64,000 nt of DNA from positions 11,599,001 to 11,663,000 of the forward strand of contig OX335653.1 in the NCBI GenBank assembly GCA_946894095.1. Direction: 5' to 3'. Under the pieces are notes generated by a model. It was not told the origin of the DNA, made no database searches, and saw nothing but the letters and a program-made list of their open reading frames with translations. The stretch comes from Incurvaria masculella. Taxonomy: Eukaryota > Arthropoda > Insecta > Lepidoptera > Incurvariidae. The position numbers and the translations under genes were made by a program. Below are positions 54,216 to 64,000 of the stretch, one piece after another. Numbering within the stretch: the stretch's first letter is position 1; the number at the start of each line of letters is the position of its first letter.

Positions 54216-57118
54216 CGGCAATATAACGCGAACTGTCATCGTGTTATTTTTATAACTCGCGTACGGAACGAAATCAGACATAATATTTCCCTTTGTTGGA
54301 ACTCCGAGGAAGAGGGTGGACGTAGTATTTCACGAACGCTATTTTGTGCAATTATATTTTGCTAGCTTTCGCCTTTGGCTTCGTGAGTTAGTAATCGAGT
54401 CACTACAACCTATCTTAATATGTAACTCGCACTTATTCTTCATATTACCCCTCTCTCTTACCTCATCAATAGAAGTAACTACGGTAGTTATCCAAGCCAT
54501 GAAGCTACGTTGACAGATATTTTTTAATTTACTTTATAAAAATATATAAATACTTACACAGCCATAATTATTGGAATTGGTGAAAACTTCGCTTCAAATG
54601 CACTTTTCAGATATCTTATAATCCAAGAAATTTTAGGTCGAGAAGAGGTAAGGTCTGCACCTGAGCAACCTAACAACTTCACATCGCCTAACTATTCAAG
54701 CAGGCGATGGCTTAGACCAATGTAGGCGCCCCAAGGCAGCACAGATGCTTTTGAAAGAGCCTTAGCTTGGATCCAGGTCTAAAGTGATATGGCTTACGAC
54801 TCTCGACCCTTCTGGTACTGGTGGCCTTTGGAGATTTTTCACTATATCAAACAAATTAACGATTTCCAAAAGGCACACTAAGCACACACCAGACTATCTT
54901 TGCTGGCGGAAGGCAACAATATTTTCCCTGATTTTGTTAGCTCATTCCTAGCAACGAATTGCGACATCAATATGTCACACACTGACAGATCAAAAACAAA
55001 GACTGTTCAAATATTTTTGTCAGGGGGTAGGCAAAATACCTTTCCATACAGTCGTCTTGCACACCAAACAACTAATACTTCTGATGCTACAACGAATATA
55101 CATATGTTAAACTTCAATATACCTATGTATTTACAATTTTGTTTTAAATTTTTTTTATAAAAAAAAAAATATTTTTATTTTATATTTGCTCGTAAAATTA
55201 ATAGACAATGCATTTTCTGTTGCAATGCTTAAATCTGATTTACATTTTGTGACTAAATAAAAATAATCCAATCCATCTTTGACAATGCCAAAATATGTAA
55301 TCGTCAATTAGAACACGCTTCTTTCAACCTGGGGAGTAGATACATTATAGTTTTGTATTGATTAAATACCTTGCTTAAGACAGTATAATTACCGGAGCAA
55401 GAATATTGTAGGTACGAACTTATCTGTATATTTGGAACATAAATTGGATATCGGATAAGCCTTTGAATGTGTTTTGCTCGCGGCTGGCGGCTACGGGCGC
55501 CGAGAAAGATATTATAGCAGTAAATCACGTCGAAGAAACAAGAGTCGTCTCGGAGCGCGCCAATATTTCAGGCTCGAATCGAAGCTGCCTCCAAATTAGC
55601 ATTATCAAGATGTTATCAATGTTGGGCGGGGAGGGTATGTCACCGCTCTAGCATCTCCCGCCCCTCCGTCCACAGATATCCTCCTTGATCTTGCTGGATT
55701 TTCGTTTCCACACCGAAACAGATTCTTAGTTGGTTCAACTTAAATACTATCACGAATTGCATTTGAATGAATCTAATCACAATAGTTGATTTTTTAACTT
55801 ACAAAAAATAACTAAATATTTACTCGTTTCTACTTTTAATGTATTTTCACCAGAAGCAAGATCTTTTATTTAAATTCTTTAATTCAATCGGTATTAAAAC
55901 AAAGCTCTGGTAACTTTTTCTAAATATAATATAAATTAACACAAAATAATACTATAATGGTTGAATTTACTTAAAATAGTTAACTATTTGCATTTAGTTT
56001 TTCCTGCTTGCACTTTTGTTCGAATTACTACTTTTATGATTGATGTAAACTATGATATTTTTGATGGAACTGTGTATTATTTACAAAGTATCAAACTTTC
56101 TGCATACATAAATTTCCCTGGAATTAGAAGACGTCAGCGCAACAAAGTTTTAGATTTCTCATAAAACATGATTTTTAATAACAAATAATAAAAATGATTT
56201 TTTAGGCGAGTTTGGCATGAAGCAACATAAACATATATAAAAAAACTTAAATTAAAAAGAAAATCCATAGAATCATTATTGTAAGTATTAAGTCTCGCAA
56301 TTACTCTTAGGCTAAATTCGACCTATACTAATTTACGACTAGTTGAACCCACGGGCAAGCGAGTGGTTAGCTATCCAAATTTAGTCCCACATATACAACC
56401 TTCCAAAGCTTATTTCCAGGTTAATGATAATTTTTCGTACATGTATGTACGCCAGGCATGTAGGTATGGAGGCTCAGACCAGGCGAATGTTGTTGCAGTT
56501 TTGCATAAAATCAATACTCCTGAATATCACCCGAGGCTGAGATCTACATACATAGATTTATGGCAGATATAAAAAATACGTTAAAGAGAACTAACTAATA
56601 AACGTATTTTTATTTATTAATCTTATAAAATATACAATTTATGATGGTTTTATATCTGCGCTTTACGTATACCTGAGCGTACTTTTGGTTCCTGAATCAA
56701 TAATATTAAAAACATATTACTATTCTTGTACCAATTAAAAGTTGTTAGAATTGATTAAATAAAATGCAAGGGTTGTGATTAATTATGGTCTTTATGATTA
56801 TATAAAATGATGACTTTGTTTCTTGTAAGAAACAGAGGTCAGCCATTATTCGGCCGTATTTTATTTTTTTTGGTGGCCGGTCAAAACGTCAATGTTTATA
56901 CTTACTGAGCCTAACACTGAATTGTGATGTATCAATCTCACCAATGACACTCTTGACTATTATATTGATTATATTGTTAAACATTTATGATGAGTGACGT
57001 ATAACCTATCGCTAAATCGCTACTATCGTCGTTTCCGCCACACGTTCATGGACACAAACGCCATAGCGTTCGGATTCGTCTTTATATGACAGAAATGCTG
57101 TAGCGTTCGTACTCGGAC
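54216..57118. other. Long AT-rich spacer
   Basis: A GC-richer patch at 55470-55680 and several short ORFs (for example 56363-56572) have no recognised motif. No gene or mobile element is supported. Confidence 0.4.
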
Positions 57119-57409
57119 CTTTTTAGGGTTCCGTACCCAAAGGGTACCAAACGGAACCCTATTACTAAGTATCCGCTGTCCGTCCGTCCGTCTGTTACAG
57201 GGCTGTATCTCGTGAACCATAACAGGTAGGAAGCTGAAATTTTCACAGATTATGTATTTATTTTACCACTATAACAACACATAGGTAACATTATAAAATA
57301 ACGAAAATTGAAGGGTGGCCCCATACAAAAAATGTGTTTTTTTTTAATCCTGTACTATGGTACGGAACCCTTCGTGTGCGAGTCCGACTCGCACTTGGCC
57401 GGTTTTTTT
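57119..57409 (+). mobile_element. Microsatellite-bearing dispersed repeat, copy 1
   Basis: Starts tttttagggttccgtaccca, aagggtaccaaacggaaccc (self-complementary), a short gtccgtccgtccgtctgt run, tacagggctgtatctcgtga, and ends acccttcgtgtgcgagtccg, actcgcacttggccggtttt (also self-complementary). This is a widespread lepidopteran repeat. There is no coding capacity. Confidence 0.8.
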
Positions 57410-58355
57410 CTGGACATAAATGATAAGGTAGTTTTATCATTATACATAAATTTATATTATTTCATGTTTTTACACGAATATAAAATTCATGGACTGGCAA
57501 AATCGACAAACGAATCGTATTCCTGATAGCCGATACTCATATGTATGTAGATTTTATTCAATAATTCTGGTGAATACATGGACGCTGCCATTTCAGCGCA
57601 GAAGGGTTCAAAAATATTTTGAGTATATTATAACTAATAAGCTAATATTACGCTGTTATAGGATTAGTATTCCCGACACTGTTACTTTGTACCTGTCAAT
57701 GTCGGTTCAATGTACTGCCACAAGTTGCAACGCCAGTTGTGTCTTGTTATACCTGACCGACAAAGCAGCTTCCGTGGGGGCTATATTTAGCCCAGACCGG
57801 AAGGTACTGGCATATTTATGCAGCACAGAATGTGCCAGGCCAGATTCGGAGCGCAGAACGGTTTTTTAATTGAAGGATTGCTACAGAGTCTCCGTGAAAA
57901 AATATCCTTCAATAAAGTTACATTTTTATTGCCTATTTAAATTGAGATATTGATAGGATAGGAGAAAAGGAGTTACTCTATGAATTTTACTGGATCCATC
58001 GGATTGACGTTTAATAAACATTACCATAATTTTACTTCCACACCCACTTATGATATTTTTAACTTTTATTTTGCTGATTCCTATGTTTTTTACGAAATGT
58101 TTGATGCATTTATGAATTAGTTACTATGTTAAATTATCTTTTAAACAATTATTTCTAGAGGTAGAATGTTCTTACATACTTAAGATAAATCTTTACACTG
58201 ATACTTTCAAGCTTAATTATTTGCAGCCAATTTACCTTATCACATTTTTTTTGTCACCAAAATTACTACTTGGCGCAGGCAGGCCAACATATTTAGCATC
58301 AGAGGGTTGGTCTCAAACCAGTGAACCGAGATTCAGTGATTTATCTTATCGTGAC
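57410..58355. other. Spacer between two inverted repeat copies
   Basis: A 126-codon plus ORF at 57489-57869 includes DKAASVGAIFSPDRKVLAYL. I do not recognise it and there is no splice context. Otherwise AT-rich. Confidence 0.35.
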
Positions 58356-58690
58356 CAAAAACCGGCCAAGTGCGAGTCGGACTCGCACACGAAGGGTTCC
58401 GTACCATCAACACCAAAAAATCAAGTTTTTTTGTATGGGGCCCCCCTTTAATTTTAATTATTTTTTTATTTTACCTATTTGTTGTTATAGCGGCAAAATA
58501 AATACACACTCTGTGAAAAATTCAGTTGCCTACCTATTACGGTTCATGAGATACAGCCCTGTGACAGACGGACAGACGGACGGACGGACGGACGGACGGA
58601 CGGACGGACGGACGGACGGACGGACGGACGGACAACGGAAGCTTAGTAATAGGGTTCCGTTTTCACCCTTTGGGTACGGAACCCTAAAAA
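58356..58690 (-). mobile_element. Microsatellite-bearing dispersed repeat, copy 2
   Basis: Inverted relative to copy 1: aaaccggccaagtgcgagtc, ggactcgcacacgaagggtt, body ggttcatgagatacagccct, the expanded (ggac)n, then agggttccgttttcaccctt, tgggtacggaaccctaaaaa. The ends match copy 1 closely, while the internal AT part differs more. Confidence 0.8.
58567..58633. repeat. (GGAC)n microsatellite
   Basis: About sixteen near-perfect GGAC units inside the dispersed repeat; copy 1 has only about four. Confidence 0.95.
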
Positions 58691-59774
58691 TGTCGTGACC
58701 TCCCGGAATATTAAGGCCCCACCTCAGTCGAACCTCGAATTCACGTCGACGATCATTTCTTCCCTCGGCCCACTGCTCACTGCTTTATGAGACGATAGCG
58801 ATCTGCAACACAGATTTTATCTTGGACGCGTAACAAAGTGGTGACGGCAGTAACAGTTTGTTGCGCGTTTCAAATGAGAGCAACGGGGCCGTAAAATTTT
58901 ATGCGCATGAGTAAAATTGCAAATATGCTTGTAATATTTTTATAAAGACGTAATAAATTCGAATGAAGCTCCACGGGGAGATAGAAATGGAGCACATTGT
59001 TAATGGCGCGACAATGTTTAGGTGTCGACCGGGATTTACGAGGACTAGGATTCGCTGAAAATTGCGATTTTATTGAACGAATGATTGGAGGAGGGGCAAG
59101 GTGCATGCCTTGAGGCGAGAGTGGAATCTCGAGATATTTTCAATTCGGTGCCCAATGTATGTACGTAAAGCGTACTTCTACATTAATGAATATGTGTTAT
59201 TCGGAGTATTAGAGCCACTTAACTAGCAACTCTAGCAACTCTCCGCTCATACAATTTTGAACACCAATGACATTTTATAATGATTATTCCCTTGCCACTT
59301 TTGTAAAATGTAGGTTATTGTATAACTCGCTAAAATTAAGAATACAAACCATGGTTAGAAAAAATAAAAGACACCACTCATCAATGCAAATTTGAAACAT
59401 AAACCAGTATGGTAATTGTATCGTAAAGTATTTTTGCCGATTCCGATTTGAATTACTTAAATAATTAAATTCAGACTATTTTAAACATTTATAGAATGCA
59501 AAATGAATGATGAATATTCAATAGGAATAGGTGCTTGTCTTATGTTTACATTAGAGATTTAACGAAACAAGTACTCAAATTAACTAAACACCCACTTTAT
59601 GTAATACAAATCTAAATGTTAATCTGAAAGTGGATGAATGAAAACCGTCTTACGCCTACAGCATAGTAGTTGCCAACGAGCACTCTAATACTACTTTCAC
59701 TTTCCCAGTGTTTATTTGTGCAAATAAAAAAAAAGTATACATTTATAACATTTATAAGTAGCCATTTGCAATGG
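58691..59774. other. Spacer with a candidate conserved block at 58860-59110
   Basis: The block has tttttataaagacgtaataa (posterior-Hox-like core) and gtgtcgaccgggatttacga. It is unique-looking and noncoding. Regulatory role inferred only from composition. Confidence 0.3.
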
Positions 59775-60345
59775 CTCGGGTCACGAATTTATGGTGGCTT
59801 CGACACTGCAATTAAGGAATCCATAAACTTGAAAACATTTAAAAAACAAGTTACAACAATATTACTCCACATGTCCTCAGACGAAATCAAAAAACTATTC
59901 AGTATAGAAACTTAAAATAGAATAACTCATACTAACATTTTTATGTACACCAATCACCAATAACTGGCTCTTACACAAGCTTATACATACACATATACAC
60001 ATCACTACACACCTCTACACAACCCTGCTTATGTACTTTTTCATGCACACCCATACCCAACCAAGAATAATAGAATTCTAGTCTAAAATACTCAATCACA
60101 CAAACCAGCACATTTGACACTAAATTTCTCAGAGTCGATAGCAATCATTCGCAGTTCACATTAAAACTGTTGCTTTCCGTCAGTTGCACCCTACTACGCA
60201 GAATTAAATTATTTCGTAGGTTGCACAGTGCAAATATGTAGAACTTTAAAGACTGGGTAGGAAAAAGAAATGTATGCTACCTATTCATGCTATATCTGTA
60301 CAGTTACCTACTTCCCTTGTATATGAAATAAATAAATAAATATGT
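59775..60345 (+). mobile_element. LINE 3' end with (AAAT)n tail
   Basis: The frame ends with IKESINLKTFKKQVTTILLH and a stop at 59913-59915, the usual close of a CR1/Jockey-type pol. A 3' UTR of about 400 nt ends in gaaataaataaataaatatg (60322-60341). Everything upstream is missing. Confidence 0.65.
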
Positions 60346-61089
60346 TTAAGCTTTTTTGTATCCCCATTTTATTATGCTTTGATCAATGTACTTTTATTCA
60401 CGAGCTCAGGACTAAAGAAACGTACCCTAATGTAACTAAGGACTAATGATTGTCTTTTGCAAATTATGTGTAAAGCATTTTCGGGTTCCTTTTGACTTGA
60501 CTACGGCGACATCAAAGGCAGAGTTATGTTTTGGCGCATATTTATCTTTTATGTCGGCTTCGGATTCCGTTTACATTCGGAATCCTTTCAATGTTGTGAT
60601 ATATGATTATGGATTACCATGGGCACACACAATATTTTTAAGTATAAATAAATGCAAGACCGCATTGATCGCTTAAGTAGTTGCGGTTTACATTACATGG
60701 AATCACATGGCATATTGGGATCAATATAGGACGGACGTGGGTTTCAGATAAGATATACGAAATTATAATAAAGTTATTACATTACATATTTTATATATTT
60801 CGTAGATTTTCGATAGTATATTTAAGATATTTATAATTCCTTTACCGGTCCATTTCTTTTCCTGTCGTACAAAATCATTTATTTTTAATTCCCCTGCTTT
60901 TACTGACTGAAAATAATTGGAAAAAATCCGAAAATTCTAAAATTATTTGGCATTTTTTAAATTGCCACCTAACTGTGCATTCATCACCTAATCACACGTT
61001 AAATAAAAATAGTACAGTGCCGATATACCTACAGGTAGTGGGATCCAATGAAATCGGGGAAAATTCGGGTCCTCTTTTAACTTGAGAAC
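60346..61089. other. Spacer
   Basis: A 76-codon ORF at 60446-60676 is not recognised. AT-rich otherwise. Confidence 0.4.
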
Positions 61090-61477
61090 TTTTTTTTTTT
61101 TTATGTGACTGGACATGGATGGCTAATACCACACGTTCTGTCATGGTATTAGCCCAACACACCACATGGGAACTAGGTGCCATGCCAGGACCTTCCTTAT
61201 ATTGCACGGATACATTGAACTGGATGGAAAACACGGACAATTTTCATTGCCGCTTCGACCATCGTTCATCCAATGCGATGGTACCAACCCGGGCGGGATA
61301 AACCCTACCACCTAGTAAGTAATGAAGGGGACTTACAGCTTAACGTGGAATCCGAACCACGGCCAGCCTCCCTCAACGGTCGAATGGTCACCCATCCAAG
61401 ACCAGACCGGACCCAGCGTTGCTTAACTTCGGAGAGCGATCGCCGAAGTGTCGCGCCACTGGGCCACTGAGGCTGAC
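61090..61477 (-). mobile_element. Full-length 5S-headed SINE, second copy
   Basis: Read from 61477: gtcagcctcagtggcccagt, cgaagttaagcaacgctggg, tcttggatgggtgaccattc, gagggaggctggccgtggtt, then the body to a 13-nt A tail (T run at 61090). Differs from the 32423 copy at only a few sites. The ORFs at 61119-61517 are frames within it. Confidence 0.92.
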
Positions 61478-61909
61478 AAATGTCAGATTTACCAAATGTT
61501 GCCTTCATGCATTGCACAGAATGCTTACAATTCTGTCACATTTACTGAAAAAAGATATTTCTTATATGTGATTGATATTATTCGATAGCTTCTTTTATAA
61601 AGTTTTCAAAGGGTAAGTTATTTATTTTTAAGCTAGATTAAGTTATTCAATTACTTCAGTTCTTTTGAAAGGAGATTAATTACTTTAATCTTCCTTTTCA
61701 TTCTGCGTTCCGTTGTCAACGTTTTCAAAATTTGACCATAACGAAGGAATAGGCACACCTTCGAACTTCAGTAGGACACATGTGTTTTTCTCAAAAACCT
61801 TATATTGCACGAGCAAAAAAGCGTTTTCACTTAACATGTTTGTGTCGCTCGATGTAATAAAATCCCGAGATTCAGGGATGGTTAGACATGATAATCGGTG
61901 AACATACAT
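61478..61909. other. Spacer / body of an adjoining dispersed repeat
   Basis: 61720-61905 (aataggcacaccttcgaac, gcgttttcacttaacatgtt) probably belongs to the repeat whose end is at 61910-61970. No gene. Confidence 0.35.
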
Positions 61910-61970
61910 AAAAAAAAAAGGTTCCGACGAATTGATAACCTCCTCATTTTTATTGAAGTCGGTTAAAAAC
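61910..61970 (-). mobile_element. Terminal module of the aggaggttatcaattcg repeat
   Basis: Minus strand reads taaccgacttcaataaaaat, gaggaggttatcaattcgtc, matching the start of the element at 40165. Confidence 0.7.
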
Positions 61971-62839
61971 AGATTCCGTATCCAAATGTTAGTAAAGTGT
62001 TACGAGATTGTTAACGGCTAACATTTTAACGACTAGATTCTCAGCAACCGTGAATATGAAGGTAAGTTGGTCTGGAGAAAAAATAAAAAGAAGTATGGAG
62101 TTACTGTTTGTCTATAATATTTAAATAAAAAACAGAATTCTGCATCCATTTGCTGACGAATGATTTTATATTTTAAATTGTACACATGAAATGTCACTAG
62201 TATATGATACTGATTGCTGCAAATTCACAAAAATAATGACGTTTGAATAATAACCGGCTAGAAAGAGAGAAAATACGCGAAGTAGTCTGTCAGCGGTAAT
62301 GCGGACCCAACACGCGGGCTTGTGTTACAGCGTCGATAAAACCCCTCGTTAAAATCCCATAACCAAACAGATTATGGTCCGTAATGAAGAGTCCACCCGC
62401 GTTATAAACGTGATTTCAAAGCAGCATTTTGGTATTCACGTGACGCCCTCTCCCCACCCCGTCTCCAGCCCCTGACATTTACCTAATTGGTGGAACACGA
62501 AGAGGGACATACAAGAACTCCGGCGGCGGAGGCGGCGCGTCCGGAGGTAAATTAATTTTATTTAGCGGTACTATTCGCTTGACCCTCGTTACCCCTTCCC
62601 GCAAATTATTTTCCTTCGGCGTGATTTAAATTTATTATTACTCGCATTATGAATTATCTCCTTCCGCAGTCGAGGGTTCAACTTACGAAGGTATATTGCG
62701 GGGATAATATATTTCGACTTTAGTCTTGCAGACAAACAACATCGATGTTTTGCCATTTACTCGTTCTGGTTTCATCCAAACACCGAATATGAAATATTTT
62801 TGTTGGATTGCAGATTTTAAGGGCTTCCTTTATGCTCAG
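61971..62839. promoter_or_regulatory. Spacer with candidate regulatory block at 62270-62700
   Basis: The block is unique-looking with GC-rich patches (actccggcggcggaggcggc) and ggaggtaaattaatttt, which resembles a splice donor but follows no clear ORF. The rest is AT-rich. Confidence 0.3.
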
Positions 62840-63245
62840 GTTCGTAAATATTACTTGTGCTTTACTTGACACTGAGGAGGTCGAGAGACGAATTCAACTG
62901 GGTTGGGCTGCCTTCGGAAAGCTTAAATACGCTCTGAGGTCTGGCCTTCCACAAAATGTAAATACCCGAATATATGACCAGTGCGTCCTCCCGGTTATGA
63001 CGTACGGATGTGAAACGTGGGCTCTGACGGTCGCCGTTGTCCAAAGGTTGAAAGTTGCCCAGCGAGCAATGGAGCGAGCCATGCTACGAGATATAGTGCG
63101 CAACGAGGCAACCGCCGAAGTACCAAAGTAGTCGATATTGGACACCGGGTGGTTAAGCTCAAGTGGCAGTGGGCTGGTCACGTCGGCCGAAGAGACGACG
63201 ACCGTCGGAGTAACCGTAAAAATGAACAAACGTCAAACGGAAGAT
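62840..63245 (+). pseudogene. RTE-type LINE C-terminal relic
   Basis: Frame 1: EEVERRIQLGWAAFGKLKYA, QCVLPVMTYGCETWALTVAV, QRLKVAQRAMERAML. Near 63115 the sense shifts by one base to RSTKVVDIGHRVVKLKWQWA then GHVGRR. This ordered set (WAAFGKL, LPVMTYGxETW, AQRAMERAML, LKWQWAGH) is characteristic of the region after the RT of RTE-group elements. The RT and endonuclease are missing and a frameshift is present. Confidence 0.9.
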
Positions 63246-64000
63246 ATGCGTAACGTCTATGAATCTCAGCATTACAAAGGATCAAGGTGACAGCGTTCCA
63301 GGAAAACTTGCACTTTGCGGTCTTCCTCGGCTCTAATTTTGTTTAACACTTTGTTATTTATACTAATCAACCCAATTTTGAAAACAAATGTAAAATAACT
63401 TTTTATTAATTTCATTAATTTCTAATGTGAATTTTTCGTGCTTCTACTTTTATGTAAATGACCCAGGACTAGTAATAATACAATTTTAGTGGCAACACAG
63501 TGTGATAAATAAACTTTAAAACAAAATAGATAACGTAAACACTGTACTGAGGAAGAATTGAGCCAGATATTCAAGTCAGACGACGTCCATGCCCTTTAAA
63601 GGTCATAGCCGCAAAACATTCTTCAACAATATTTTGGTAAGTTGTTATCTATGAAATTCCTTCAGCACAGCAATTAACTTAACTATAAAAATTAACAGCC
63701 GTGAAAAGTTCATTTATATTTATACAAAAAGAAACGTTTTTCTAACTGTTTCCAGATTCTTGGGAGTCCATTTTTATTTGATTTTCGGGTTGCGGTGATA
63801 GGGTTTTGGTTTTGTTTAATCATATTTTTTTCTTGTGTTCCAAATAACCTTTTAAATAATGGTGCTACAAGACCGTTTACACCACGTTATGCAACGATCC
63901 AAACTCGCTTTAAAACATAGTGCTCCACCAAAAATATACCATTTTTATCTTCAAACTAAAGCAATAGAGTGTACAAAGGTTTCGCAGGGGTGCGTGCCCC
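63246..64000. other. AT-rich right edge
   Basis: No recognised feature. The window ends in unannotated AT-rich sequence. Confidence 0.45.

Noticed and set aside
57489..57869. 126-codon plus-strand ORF between the inverted repeats
   Set aside because: Not similar to anything I recognise, no start context or splice sites; kept only as a note.

Overview
This 64 kb window is AT-rich eukaryotic nuclear DNA, almost certainly from a moth or butterfly (Lepidoptera). The support is the repeat content rather than a named gene. It holds several APE-type non-LTR retrotransposon fragments with insect-style reverse transcriptases, short interstitial (CCTAA)n tracts matching the insect telomere repeat, foldback MITEs, and dispersed repeats I recognise from lepidopteran genomes (the element joining a tccgtccgtc-type microsatellite to ccgactcgcacttggccgg, and the aggaggttatcaattcg repeat). 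There are no bacterial-style operons, no rRNA genes and no convincing functional tRNA gene. Most open reading frames are chance ORFs or retroelement debris.

Layout. 0-9 kb: a 353 bp TIR element, a non-LTR C-terminal relic, four copies of one SINE family and a duplicated GC-rich block. 9-14 kb: a possible short coding exon, a 1.45 kb inverted-repeat structure and GC islands. 14-17.3 kb: two oppositely oriented reverse transcriptase relics, then a two-unit 228 bp tandem repeat. 18.5-21.1 kb: the best preserved mobile element, a 5'-truncated LINE with an open 766-codon RT frame and a pure poly(A) tail. 21.3-22.35 kb: a nested satellite-like block (four 143 bp units running into two 257 bp units). 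22.8-34 kb: decayed SINEs, a TA-flanked MITE, a LINE relic on the minus strand and 5S-headed SINEs. 34.75-35.07 kb: the only convincing host-gene signal, a CpG-rich 5' leader with initiator-like motif, a uORF, and a coding exon of 23 codons encoding a signal peptide that ends at a good splice donor. 35-64 kb: probably its long first intron (inference), filled with a second LINE relic of the 28 kb family, SINEs, MITEs, LINE tails, GC islands that may be cis-regulatory, and a 5'-truncated RTE-type relic near the right edge.

The most unusual thing is a SINE family that exists in two head versions. One has an ordinary tRNA-derived head. The other has a tRNA-like A box fused to a 5S rRNA-derived segment. 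Both are joined to the same approximately 300 bp body. About twelve copies are visible on both strands. Other items worth attention are the nested satellite, a 559 bp MITE with a 9 bp target duplication that contains both a LINE 3' end and a (CCTAA)n tract, and a 105 bp sequence seen twice, once interrupting an RT frame.

All calls come from reading the sequence by eye. Family assignments of retroelements are to broad groups only.
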